In this document: positions 51,949 through 63,617 of the stretch, piece after piece
Layout: the number at the start of each line of letters is the position of its first letter
Position numbering within the stretch: position 1 is the stretch's first letter
Origin: Pyronema omphalodes
Taxonomy: Eukaryota; Ascomycota; Pezizomycetes; Pezizales; Pyronemataceae
Direction of reading: 5' to 3'
Assembly: GCA_024516155.1 (NCBI GenBank)
Contig: JAJJXM010000039.1
Coordinates: forward strand, 62,001 to 126,000
DNA length: 64,000 nucleotides
Notes under the pieces: generated by a model
Told to the model about the DNA's origin: nothing
Databases searched by the model: none
Seen by the model: the letters and a program-made list of their open reading frames with translations, nothing else
Position numbers and translations under genes: made by a program

Positions 51949-53702
51949 ATGCCCCGCTTTGGGGATATCGCCTCCCCGCGTAGGATCGCACCCTACCGGG
52001 GCCGCCTGCAGTCTCCCCTCGGTGTACGCAGCCAAACCGACGAGGAAATCTTCGCAACCCCCCTTCGCGTCTCGAGCCACGAGATGCAATCCCCGCAGTC
52101 CCCAACCCCCATGCGCATCATTGCCCCTCCCCAAGAAGGAGCACGCAAGAGACCAAACGCTGGAGGAACCCAGGAAGACACCGCGTCGCATGCTCATCGC
52201 GAACGCCGCTCTGATGATGTAGCCCGCATATCGTCAATCCTAAATGTTGACTACATAAGCAACCTTGGAATACGCCTCGAAGAACTGGAAGATCGCGTCC
52301 CCGCGCTGGAATCCGAGGTGCGCCACCTCCGCAGCGTAAACCGTGAACTCCAGGCCCAACTCCAAGCGGTGCGGGCCCTCAAGACCCCCGCTGCCCCCAG
52401 CGCCGCCCATCGCCGCCCCGGCCCCCCGCAAACCCCCACCAGTGGCTGTCCAACCCACTGCTGCGCAAACATATGCAGCAGCATCCAGTGTACACCTCCC
52501 ACCCCAGCCTCCCCCAGGAATGGACCGCCCACCAGTCCCGTCGCTCCAAAAAACTCCAACAGAAAGCCGCAAATCCATACGCTCCCCGCACAGAATCTCC
52601 CAACTGAGGCACGCCGCATTGTTTTCACCCGTCGTGAGACCGCACCAGCATCAAAACAAGTGGATGAAGCGTTCACCGCTGCCATCAACAACTGCCTATG
52701 GTTCAAGAACGCCCCCCAATTCCAACCGCATCCTAAAAGTCGCCCCGCAATGCCAAAGGCACCATTCACCGCCACAACGGTCCCCGGGGTGGATGCAGCA
52801 ACCCTCCTAGGACTGTACCGCAAGGACATCCTCAACGCCGTGCGTGAGGTCGATAGTGAGGTTACGGGAGTTTGAGGAACTCGACCGCTGGGTTTGCTTG
52901 AAAGTCCACGGCGTCCCGCTGGATCGCTTCATGGGTGAGGGCTCTCAAGGCGTCCAACGCCTCCAAATCGAGGTGCAAGCAAATCACGCTGGAGTAGAAG
53001 TACTGCCCAACATCCGTTGGTTAGGCAAAACTGAGACAATTCGAGCCCGCTACGCTAATGGCGAAATCCAGAGCTCCTTCCGCTGTCTTCTTCGTACGCA
53101 GCTCCGCCACCGCGAAAATGCTAATCTCGAAGGGAGTATTGCTGGGCAGCAGACGCCACCGCGCTGAAATGTACGTTTTCGAAGGACCTGACAGTCAGTG
53201 TTCCGGATGCCTCAAATGGGGCCACATCCGCGAACGCTGCTCAACACCAACGATCTTCCGCTGCGTCTTCTGCGCAGAGCACCACGCGACCTCTAACCAC
53301 CCCGCGTGTGACCTTTCCGATTGCTCCAAACCCCAGGGAACAGCGTGCAAACACACCCTACCCACCCCGAAGTGTGCCAACTGCGGTGGCAGCCACTACG
53401 CAAACGATCATTCGTGCCCCGACCGTATGGCCGCGGTAGCAGCTGCCCGCCTTGCCAGAATGCCGCGCACGATTCAACCCACCGCAATCGTAACCCGCCC
53501 AGCCCTCGAGGAGCCAGCCCCCTCCGCCAACGCTCCCGACACTGCACAGCAAGCCTCCGATACCAACGACGCCTCCGCCATGGACCTATCCGATGGGGTC
53601 CCCGAGTCCTCCTCCACCCTTGCTCCTACGCAAGATACCGTTCTCCCCTCCTCTTCCGAGACGGGGACAGATGCCGTTGTGCCCCTAGAACCTGAATTAT
53701 GA
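51949..53702 (+). pseudogene. LINE-H ORF1: coiled coil, RRM-like region, three Cys knuckles
   Basis: ATG 51949 (MPRFGDIASPRR). A coiled-coil-like segment (LGIRLEELEDRVPALESEV, about 52265-52320) leads to a Pro-rich linker with frame changes. ARRIVFTRRETAPASKQVDEA follows, with LDRWVCLKVHGVPLDRFMGEG (about 52884-52945) and KMLISKGVLLGSRRHRAEMY. Knuckles are CSGCLKWGHIRERC, a CVFCAEHHATSNHPAC block and CANCGGSHYANDHSC (about 53200-53420). The frame breaks near 52865 and 53065. The final TGA overlaps the ORF2 ATG (ATGA, 53699-53702). Expected role: RNA-binding chaperone of the LINE RNP. Confidence 0.82.
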
Positions 53703-56700
53703 AACCAATTCAGGTTCTACAGCACAATTGCAGGAAGAGCGGTGAGGCTCTAACTGCCATAATGGAGAGTGGAGTGACGCTGGGGAGCGACGTGGTCCTA
53801 ATCCAGGAACCCCCGATCTTCCAAGGGTGGCGTCACCCAGCGTTCGACTTCGTCTGGGGAAAGAGAGTGTTGGTTGGGGTTCGCAAGGACTCTGCCTGGA
53901 CCGTCCGCCCCCGGGAGGAACTAGCAGCGGAGGGGGAAGGAGACGTCCAAGTCCTGGACATTCTTTGTCGGGGACTTCGGAAACTGAGGGTGGTCAACGT
54001 CTACGATGCTCCTAGAGCATCCGACGGCGTCCGACCAGCCCGGAACATAGCATGGTCACGAATAATCACTCGTGACACTGTCATCGCCGGAGATTTTAAT
54101 GCGCACAGCGCGAGGTGGAACCCCCGCTGCACACAACCCATCCACCACCTCTTCCTCGAAGACTTGATGGACGCGCATGACCTGACCTCCGCTACGTCGG
54201 AGATGGCGAGGAAACTCACTCACAAACGGGACAACAACGCCACAGCGTGATCGACTTGGTGTTCGCCACAATGGAACTCTCTCCGTACGTGAGTGCCCGC
54301 ACCCTCCTGGACCCGGAACACACAACCACTTCCGACCACGAAGCCCTGGTTTGGGAAGTTACGTCGGTAACAGTGCCGGAAGACTATGACTCGCCCACGA
54401 GAGGATGGGCGGTGAAGGAATGGCTCGAGGACGAGGAGAGAGCGAAGAAAGCGGCGTTAGATTATCGCCATCAAAGCGAACGCAGACCGCTACTCTCCAG
54501 TCGTTGCTCGGAGGAAGAGGTGGAGAAAGAGGTGGTTTGGATACGGGAGACGTTGACGGCACTCTTGGACGCACATGCGCGCAAGATCCGCATCACTGCT
54601 CGCTCGAAACGGTGGTGGGGCACCGAAATCAAGTCAGCGCGCCGATCATATGGTCGCACTCGACGAGCAGTGAAGGCAGGCCGTGCAACTCCGGAGGAAG
54701 AGAAGGAACGCCGGAACGCATACCTCAGTCTCCAAGGAGAGAAAAGAGAAGCTGTTGGGGCTCTTTTCTTGAATCTGCGGACGGAAATGCAGTCTGGACG
54801 GTGCTCCGTACGACCCAACCGCGGGCGTCCGTGATGGTGGGGACCATTGAGGACGAACGGGGAAATCGTGCGGAAACGGAGGAGGACAAGAGACGCATGC
54901 TCGCCGATGTCTCATTCCCACCGCCCAACGAGTATGAGGGAGGCTGGCACTCGAGAGGCCCTGCTGGTGAGGCTCACTCGTGGGTCACGCAGGAAGTTGT
55001 CGCTGCTGCAATCAACCAGCAGAGCAATTCGAAGGCCCCGGGAAGTGATAGCCTGGGAGTACCAATCATAAAGGCTCTCATGCGGTGGGACCCTGATAGA
55101 GTGACCTCTGTCGTCATCCAGTGCCTTCGTTTAGGGTACCATCCTCACGACTGGAAGGTAGCGAAAGGAGTATGCATTCCCAAGCCTGGGAAGACGTCTT
55201 ACTCTAAAGCCAAAAGCTTCCGGGTGATCTCCCTCTTGAGCTGCATGGGGAAATTGGTTGAAAAGGTAGCGGCGATGATGATCGCAGAAGAGGCGGAGAA
55301 AAAGGGGGCTTTTCATGTGGGACAGTTTGGAGGCAGAAGAGGAAGGTCGGCAGTAGACGCGGCGGCGGTGCTGATAGAAGCGGTGGAGGGAGCATGGGAA
55401 AGGAGAAAAATCGCAGGAGCCCTGATGATGGACATCAAAGGTGCTTTCCCGACGGTTAATCCTTACTGCTTGGTTGAAAAGATGCGGCGGTATCACATAG
55501 ACGGAGATCTCGTTCGGTGGGTTGCGAGCTTCTTGGAGGACCGCAAGGTGGAAATCTCGATTGGAGGAGACTCAGGACCGGCAATGGACACAAACACGGG
55601 GCTTCCACAAGGCTCCCCTGTTTCCCCCGTCCTTTTCCTGATATATATCGCCGATCTTGCTAACAAGATCGAGTCAGAGCTACCACGCACGGTGGGACTG
55701 TCCTTCGTGGACGACGTCACCTGGATTGCAGAGGGCAACGACGCAGCAGAAATCGCCTCCACTCTCGCCCGGTGCGCCCAGCTAAGCCTGCTGTGGGCCC
55801 GTCGCAACGCCGTTCGATTCGAGACCGACAAAACAGAGGCCATCTTATTCTCCCGTCGACGAGGTAACCCAAACCCCGACTCGCTGACCGTTGATATTCA
55901 CTACGACGGCGTCATCCACAATGTGCCGTTCAACGACTCCGCCGTTCGCTGGCTCGGGTTCTGGCTGGACCCCAAGCTCACCCTGAACCACCACCACCAG
56001 AAGTGGCTCACCCCGCCCGTCAGCAACACGCCCTCGCTCGCCTCTGCCGCTCCCAGGGTCTACCCCCGGGCAGCACTGCAAACATCCAACAAGCAGTCGT
56101 TCAATCCGTGGCCACTTACGGAGCAGAAATTCACGCTGCTCGTCGACTTCCCACCCGTGACGCCGGCAGGTTCTCTCGCCTCCAACTCCTGCTCAACAAA
56201 CAGGCCCGCGCCATTACGGGGTGCCTGCGCACGACTCCTCTTGCCTTCCTTCTCGCTGAAGGAGCCACTCGCCCAGCAGAAGCCATTGTTCGAGGTCGGG
56301 AGGCACGATTCCGGTCACGACTCATCACTCGACCGCTCCCGCCGGTCAGCACCGACCCCAATCGCCCCACACCGACAGCCATGGTCATCCGCAACCTCAC
56401 TCAGCGCGCAGTGACCCGTTCTGGTTTTGCGTCCGCTGAGCCTGTCCACCACGTCGACCCCCATCGTCAATGGTGCAACGTCACCATCGCCCCCCGAGCG
56501 GAAGCGGAAGCCTACGCCAAAAACTGGAGGACCCTCAACTCCATATGCATTTGGACAGATGGGTCCCGCATGGAGGACCACACCGGATCGGGCCTCGTGA
56601 GATATGTCGACGGTGTGCTTACAAGCTCTCACCACTACCTAGGCCGTCACACCGAGGTGTTCGACGCCGAGTTGTTCGCAATGTACCGTGCCCTCAAAGA

Positions 56701-57491
56701 GCTCTGGGACAACCGCTTCCTCGACAGGGTCATCCTTAAACCCCCCCCGCGTCACCATCTTTTCGGATGCCCAAGCAGCCCTCCGACGTCTGGAGTCCGA
56801 CGAACCAGGCCCAGGACAGTCCGTCACTCGGCTGATCGCCGACGAGGTCCGCTGGCTACGCCGGAACAGCGACATCTCCGTCGAATTCCACTGGGTCCCA
56901 GGCCACTGCGGGATCGCAGAGAACGAAGCAGCTGACGCCGCAGCAAAGTTGGGTACCCGCCACCGATGTACTGCCCTGCCCCTGATGAGGTGCGACGCCC
57001 CCGAGTGCTTGGTCCCTCATGAGGTATCACTCGCCCACCTCAACCGCGTAGCCACCGAAACCCGCCGCGACATTACCAAGCGATGGATATCACAACGAGC
57101 CAAAGACAGCCGTTCTTTCCGTCCCCGCAAAACATGGGGCTTGCGCGACTCCCTCCGCTCTCTCCCTAAGCGCCGCTCCGCAGTATTCCTCCAACTTGCG
57201 TCCGGACATGCCCTTATCGGCACCCACCTCGTTCGAGTGAAAAAGAAAGAATCCGACGTTTGCTGGTGGTGCACGTCTAATGTCCGCCAAACCCGGGGAC
57301 ACCTGTTCGGAGAGTGCCACCGCTGGAGGCGTGAGTACGCGGTGCTAAAGAAAGAGGTGGATGCCATTAAGGGCAGGAGCTGGAGACCACGAGCAAGGCT
57401 CAAAGCGGTGGATCTGTTTAGCGATGATCGCTATACGAAGGTGTTGTTGGAGTATTTAGCAGCCACGGAGATTGGCAGGCGCTTCGAATAG
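53699..57491 (+). pseudogene. LINE-H ORF2: endonuclease, RT, RNase H, C-terminal CCHC
   Basis: AP-like endonuclease: QHNCRKSGEAL, IQEPPIFQGW, IAGDFNAHSARWNP and TTSDHEALVWE (53711-54358). RT: KAPGSDSLGVPIIKAL (about 55036), ISLLSCMGKLVEK, GALMMDIKGAFPTVN, TGLPQGSPVSPVLFLIYI and LSFVDDVTWIAEG (about 55697-55735). RNase H: CIWTDGSRMEDHTGSG (about 56545), EVFDAELFAMY (56657), TIFSDAQAALRRLES and FHWVPGHCGIAENEAADAA (56887-56943). The C-terminal motif is CWWCTSNVRQTRGHLFGEC (about 57262-57318). Frame changes near 54245, 54780, 56000 and 56740. All catalytic motifs are present, so the element is fairly young or the indels are sequencing errors. Confidence 0.9.
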
Positions 57492-57858
57492 GCTGGGGTT
57501 GGTGGGCCTGGAGATGGAAATTCACGGAATTGCGGGGTTGTTTTTCTTTTCTTTGAATTCTTTTAATGGTTGTACGGCAAGGCGGTTATTGCTGGGCTCA
57601 AGTTTGGTGTCACGTATGAGTTTCTGTACGGGGTTGTCTAGACTGTGTACGAGAGTGTTTTTTGTTTATTTGTGTTTTTTGCGGTTGTTTTGCTTTTGCG
57701 TACATCTATTTTTCTAACTGGGGAGACTGGGGACAAGGAGATTGGGTTGCCTCGTTAGGCGGTTTAAACCGCGAGGACAGGAAAAACGGATATTTAGCTC
57801 CCGCATAGGCCTTAGAGGCCTCGATCGGTGTATGATTAAAATCAAATCAAATCAAAAA
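57492..57858 (+). other. LINE-H 3' UTR and AAATC tail
   Basis: T/G-rich non-coding sequence. Near the end is a palindrome GCGGTTTAAACCGC (57759-57772) and a small hairpin AGGCC-TTAGA-GGCCT, then the AAATC repeat tail. These are candidate 3' recognition structures. No gene is seen. Confidence 0.65.
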
Positions 57859-60800
57859 CCCGGTGGCGTCGAGAATCCACTATTTCCTCAACTTCCCACT
57901 CTTCCTCGTCGTCGAGGACAATCGGTAGCGGAGGGGGCTGAATATGGCCTGGGATGGTTGTCGAAGTAGGTTGAGACGGTTCTAGAAGGGAGATATGAAA
58001 TACTGGATGGATCTTTGCGTTTGGGGGAGGTCCAGCTTATAAGCTCGCGACCCTACCTTAGACAAGATGGTGTAGGGCCCCAATAGCTTGTAATCGAGCT
58101 TGTTGGAGGGTCGGGTGGTTCTCACATTCTTCCTCTTCAGCCAGACCCGATCTCCCACTCGAAGGACCGGATCCGGGTGTCGATGCCGGTTCGCCTGTTC
58201 TGCATGAGCCGTCTGGGCATAGTGGACCTCCGCCCTCAGATCCTCGTGAAGTCGGTTGAGGGCGCCAACATATTTGGAGACCTCGGGGTTTCCTTCCGCG
58301 ACTTCACCCAGCGGCTGGGTAAAACGGGGATGATATCCGTAATTTGCGAAGAAGGGGGACACCTTGGTCGTTCCTGAGCGGGAATTGTTGTAGCAGAACT
58401 CCGCCATAGGAAGGAGTTGGTTCCAATTGTCCTGTTGATAGTTACAATACGCCCTGAGGTATTGTTCGAGGATCGCATTGACCCTCTCTGTCTGTCCGTC
58501 GGACTCTGGATGAAACGCCGTACTCAGGTTCCTCGTCGTCCCCATTGCCTCCATAACCCTCTTCCAGAACTGAGAGGTGAATAGGGACCCCCGATCCGAG
58601 ATGATGCTGCTGGGGAGTCCATGGGCCCGTACCACATGTGTGAGAAACCCGTCCGCAAGTTCCCTGGGTCCCATAGTATCCTTACATGCTACGAAGTGTG
58701 CCATCTTCGTCAAGCGGTCCACAATCACCCATATCGCATTCATTCCCCCATCCTCCGGAAGACCCGTGATAAAATCCATGGAGATGGATTCCCATGGTCT
58801 TTCTGGAATCTGTAACGGTCGTAAGAGCCCGAAGGGGGCGTGCTTAATGGGCTTGATACGTTTACAGGTATCACAGTAGTCGACATATCGAGTCACATAC
58901 TGTCGTTGTTGTGGCCAATAAAAACTCCGGCTGACCAACTCCAAGGTCCTTGCCCTTCCCGGATGCCCCGCGGCCTGGGAGTCGTGATGTTGTCGTAAAA
59001 TTTGTAACCTCAGGTCGTCGTCGTCAGGGACCCATATCAATCCCTCGTATAGGAGTAACCCATCCTTTTCCTCGCATAACCCCAAGGGGACCCTATTGTC
59101 TCGGGTTATCCCTTCCCGAAGTTTGCGGATTACCTCCTGGAGTTCTGTATCGGTCTTCGTTTTTTCCCGAATTTTGGTAATGAGGGGGGTGTCCGGGGTG
59201 AGTCTTATCAACTGTGTCCCGTTCACATGAAAGACTTCCTGGGGAAGGAGGACTCGGCTTCGGTTCTGCCGGTGCTTCATCTCCCCTTCCCAGGGAGAGT
59301 CTCCTGACTCTCGGGACAATATGTCGGGTTTTCCTGCCAACTTCCCCGGACGATACGTGATCGTGAAGTCATAGTTAGCCAGTTGTTCCGCCCATCGGGC
59401 CTGTCGGAGGTTGAGATCCCTCTTCGTCTTGCCAATACTCTAGATTTCTTATGGTCTGACAGTATCCGGATACTGTGTTTTGTCGATTTGCAGTATGTCG
59501 ACCATTTGTCCAAGGCTTCAACTATCGCCAGGAGCTCCTTATCGTGGATGTCGTAATTGAGCTCCGCCTCTTTTAATTTTCGTGAAAAATAGGCAAGGGG
59601 GTGCAGTACGTTGGAGTCGTCGGGTTGTGAGCAGACTGCCCCGATGGCATAGTCTGAGGCGTCAGTTTCCAGGGTGAGTGGCCGATCCGGGTCGAAATGT
59701 TGCAGGATCGGTTGGGATATCATTGCCGTTTTGAGTTGCTCAAAGGCCCGTTGTGTCTCGTCGTTCCACTTCCCAGGGTACCTGTTTCTTCGTCAATCGT
59801 GTCAATGGCGTGGTGATCTTGCTGAAATCCCGGATGAATCGACGGTAGAAATTGGCGAACCCAAGGAAACTTTGGACTCCCTTCACATTTACCGGTTCCT
59901 TCCATTCCTTAACCGCCCTAATTTTCTCGGGGTCCATCTGCAACCCGTGGGGGAGATGATGTATCCTAGGTATTCCGTCTTTTTCGTGTGGAATTCACAT
60001 TTCGAGGGTTTCAGGGTGAGTCCTACGTCCCTTAACCTCTCCAAGACCATGCGGACGTGCTTTCGGTGTTCCTCCATATTATCTGAGTAGATCAATATGT
60101 CGTCGAGATAGGCGATGCAAAAGATGTCGAGGTAATCACTTAAGACTTCGTTCATCCATCGTTGAAACGAAGCTGGAGCATTCGTCAAACCAAATGGCAT
60201 CACCAAATACTCGTATAGACCGTACTTGGTACGGAACGCAGTTTTCCATTCATCTCCTGTGGCTATTCGGAGGTTATGGTATGCATCTCGCACATCTAAT
60301 TTGGTATAGATCTTGGCGTTGGAAAGTCTATCCAACGCTTCCCCTATCAGCGGGAGTGGGGTGCGATCCTTGATTGTGATTTCGTTGAGTCGTCGGTAGT
60401 CAACGCATAACCGTAAAGTACCATCCTTTTTCTTAACGAAATGGATGGGGGCTCCCGCTGGAGACGTCGACCGTCGGACCCAACCCCTCTTTTCATTCTC
60501 TTCCAAGTAATCCCTCAGTACTCGCAGACGTTCTTCATCGAGGGCTCGCAGGGGTTCGAACGGCGGAACCTTTCCGTCCATCAAGGGAATCCGGTGGTCA
60601 TGATGTCGGTGCGGAGGTAACCCTACCGCCTCTTTTTCCCTGAATACGGAGAGGTAATCTGCATATTCCGGTGGTATTATTTCTTCCAGGGAGTCAGGCT
60701 TGCTCTTCCCCGCTCGCCTTATGGTACTCGCGAGTTCCAATTCCCCGGAAGTGGCAATTGATTTGGCGGGAGCGGTTTCCCAGTTCCCCGGTTCTTCCTG

Positions 60801-61004
60801 GTTGGTTGGTGCAGTAGCGGTTGATTTTGGCGGGAGCGGTTTCCCAGTTCCCCGGTTCCTTCTGGTTGGCTGGCGCTTGCGGGGGTTGCCGCGAAGCGCA
60901 CTGAGACGAGTCGGGATCGGCCTCGGTGGATTCCGCGCGCCTAGATCCCTGTACGCTTTCCATATCCTCGTCCTCGACTCTTCCACCTCTTCTTCCTTCG
61001 TCAT
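57859..61004 (-). pseudogene. Gypsy-2 copy 2 pol: RT, RNase H, integrase, start of chromodomain
   Basis: Nearly the same sequence as copy 1 (27995-31282), with indels near 58026, 59430, 59445, 59770, 59945 and 60828 that break the frame. Motifs kept: [60 protein letters not shown] and FHPESDGQTER. The 3' end of the chromodomain lies beyond LINE-H at 51664-51818. Here protease and pol are in one frame through VEDEDMESVQGS, unlike copy 1. Confidence 0.9.
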
Positions 61005-61664
61005 CTTCTTCTATACTTTCTCCCCTGATCTCTTGGATGCGAAGCTCATCTTCCTCATCCGTCTGAAGCATCTCCTTCGGTTCTTCCATACCATAGGCGT
61101 GCTCCGCTTCCTCATGTATCCGTTGATTATATTCTTTTTCTGCCCCCCGTTCCGATACGGTCGTGGCATGGGGCGAAGTAGGAAGGCAGTTCTTTCCGCA
61201 TTTCTCGGAGTTGAAGACAATCCTTCCCTTCCTTCCAGTCGATGCTGGGATTGTGTTTCCGCAACCAAGGCAGTCCCAGGATAATGGGTGCGTTGCCAAT
61301 GGTAATACAGTGGAGCTTGATGTCTTCCCTATGGTCGTTGATTACCATGGTCACCATGGCATCGTGGGTTACTGGTCCCCCATCCAATTCCCGTCCGTCT
61401 ACAGCGAGAACCTTTCGTGGGGTTAATTTTTTCGCGCAGGGCAATCCCTGCTGTCTCACATATTTTCGATCTATAAAATTCTCCGTGGCCCCGCAGTCGA
61501 TCATGGCCGTTGTTTGGTATTCTTTCTTATTTCGTCCGATTAACTTTACTCGCAGGATAATTTTTTCGTTTCTTCCGTATGGTCCTACACTCGAGATTCT
61601 ATCCGCCGGTCCTGCCGTGGTTGAACTGGTGGGCGACAGTTGCCCCAGGAATCCACCTTTTCCT
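60968..61664 (-). pseudogene. Gypsy-2 copy 2 protease
   Basis: MIDCGATENFIDRKYVRQQG and LGLPWLRKHNPSIDW as in copy 1, with a one-base insertion near 61228 (WKEGKDCLQ in place of WKEGRIVFN). Continues in frame into the pol linker, which shows the ancestral protease-RT fusion. Confidence 0.82.
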
Positions 61665-61665
61665 T

Positions 61666-62575
61666 TTATTCCTGGGGGTTCTCTTTTCCCGACGTCTCAC
61701 CGAGTCCCTCCTCTACCAATGTAGTTTCCGCTGCTCTGAATAATTTCTTACTTGGGCACTTCGCAGCGTAGTGTCCCACCTTCCCACAGTTAAAACATTC
61801 GTTATTCCGCTTCCGCCTATCCTCCTCCGTCCTATCCCTTGGTTTCGGTCGACGAGTGGAATCTAATTCCATTGGTTCGGGGTCGGAGAGTCGAGATTCG
61901 TGTCCCTGCCCCTTAAGATGGGGGTGGTGATAGAATTGAGGTTCATACCGAGTCCTCAGGGTTCGGAAGTTGAATAGTCGGTTGTCTAACGCTATGGCCT
62001 TGTTGGCGAACTCCGTGAGATCCGTTGGTCGTTCATCAAGGAGTGCCAACTGTCGTTGGACGTCTGTGTTTAGTCCATCACTGAATTGATCGATGTAGGT
62101 CTCGTCATTGTATCTTAAATCGGATTTGATCCTTTGAAATTCGGCCCCAGTATGCAGCGGCGGATCGCGCGCCCTGCCTGATCATCTTGAACTTTCTTCT
62201 TGCTACTTCTTTTGAGTCGGCTTCCCCGAAGGCCCTACTGACAGCAGTCTTAAAGGCCTCCCAGGTCGTGTATACGCTTTTCCCCTCCTTGATGGACGGC
62301 TCGATCCATGCCCAAGCGTTACCTCTACAGCGGGAGCTCGCATAGTTCACCTTTTTCTGTTCGGTGTCGAATCTATTCCCTTCACAATTGAACTTCAGTT
62401 CACATTGCGTCAGGAATGCCCTCAGCTTGGTCCGTTCACCGTAGTACAGCTCCGGGTCCTCCACCTTGGGGTTACTGTTTGTCGTGGGGCGATGGAGTTG
62501 AATGAGGATCTGGTTCAACTGCTCCTGGGTCATAGTGACCGGAGTGACAAGTCCCAATCCTGCCGGGGTCGCCAT
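61666..62575 (-). pseudogene. Gypsy-2 copy 2 gag
   Basis: Copy of 31943-32851 with the same ATG (62575, MATPAGLGL), capsid and knuckle CFNCGKVGHYAAKC. One extra C near 62148-62150 breaks the frame between RSAAAYW and FQRIKSDLR. The leader with the Lys-Thr-Gln repeat (62738-62786) is kept. Confidence 0.88.
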
Positions 62576-62823
62576 TTCCGCAGGGTCGTCGGTAGAGGTA
62601 TGGGGGAGTTCGGGTGATTCGGGGGTCTGGGGTCTGGATGGTTGTTCGGGGGTCACTGGGCTTGCCGATCCGGTCGGTTCTTGTTCGATATGTTCTCCGA
62701 GCTCTTTTAGCTGAAAGGATGCCACTGTGTGCGCCTTCTTCTGGGTTTTCTGGGTCTTCTGGGTTTTCTGGGTTTTCTGGGTCTTCGTTCCGCGTTGGGT
62801 GTCGTACACAGGACGCAATCAAA

Positions 62824-63617
62824 TATCAGAATCCGTATCCACGGTTACTGACGACAGGCAGCGCGGGGTTTTCGGCGGCGAGGAGGGCGGCGGCGGGTTA
62901 GGTAAGGCTGGTAAGTTGGGAATGGGCAAGGGTTTGTGGGCTTGGGAAATCACAGGTGAGTTTGGCGAGATGGGATATCACAAGGGGAACTTTTGTAGAT
63001 AGGATTGTGGTAAATAGAAACTTGATTGCGTGAAGAAATAAACTACATACAAATTTCCTCCTCTTATACTTGTTCCTTCATGACTCGTGACTCAGCATTC
63101 TCCGCCTGCGGAGAATGCTCCTAATGCTAACCGCCGTGATAACTACATACATGACCAACATTCCCCAACATTTGCCAACCGCCGTAATTCCAAATACTAA
63201 AGCAAGATAACTAAACGCCGTAATTCCAAATAATAATAACAAGGAAAGAGTACATACCAAAGAGATAACTACCGGCTAACCGCCGTGATTCCAAAATAGC
63301 AAAGAAAGAGTACATACCGAAAGAGATAACTTCCTGGCGAACCGCCGTGATTCCAAATAGTAAAGAAAGAGTACATACCAAAAGAGAGAAGTAAAAGATT
63401 CCAACATTTTCCTAGCCGCCGTGATACCTAAAAGAAATCCAAAATAAGAAATAACTCCGACCATATGAAAATCCTCGGCAAGGGGCCCAGCCCCTTGCCC
63501 TAACCCTATCCCTTCACTTCATGACAGCGTAGCAGGTTGCTAGGGTGATGACGAACACCCATAGCCCTGCGGTGGTGACGGCGGAGGCCAGGAGCATGTC
63601 ACGGGAGCGTTTGTACA
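62824..63617 (-). repeat. Gypsy-2 copy 2, 5' LTR
   Basis: 794 bp. By diagnostic bases it resembles the 3' LTR of copy 1 (26237-27031) more than its own partner. The outer terminus is changed (CGTTTGTACA). Confidence 0.9.

Larger units (their letters stand above)
51819..57858 (+). mobile_element. LINE-H: full-length plus-strand LINE in the Gypsy-2 chromodomain
   Basis: 6.0 kb element with a 12 bp target duplication CCCGGTGGCGTC (51807-51818 and 57859-57870). It starts ACACACCACTTCGGCG and ends in an AAATC-type tail (ATTAAAATCAAATCAAATC, about 57834-57856). ORF1 with zinc knuckles, ORF2 with endonuclease, RT, RNase H. It is a different family from LINE-A (other tail, diverged proteins) with the same architecture (Tad1/I-like). 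Several indels in both ORFs. Confidence 0.95.
49900..63617 (-). mobile_element. Gypsy-2 copy 2, split by LINE-H
   Basis: LTRs 49900-50697 and 62824-63617; internal region 50698-51818 plus 57859-62823, about the same length as in copy 1. It carries many one-base indels relative to copy 1. No clean target duplication (TCGAA left, TAACC right) and the right terminus is altered (TTTGTACA for TTGTGACA), so one edge may have been rearranged. Host is LINE-G RT. Confidence 0.92.
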
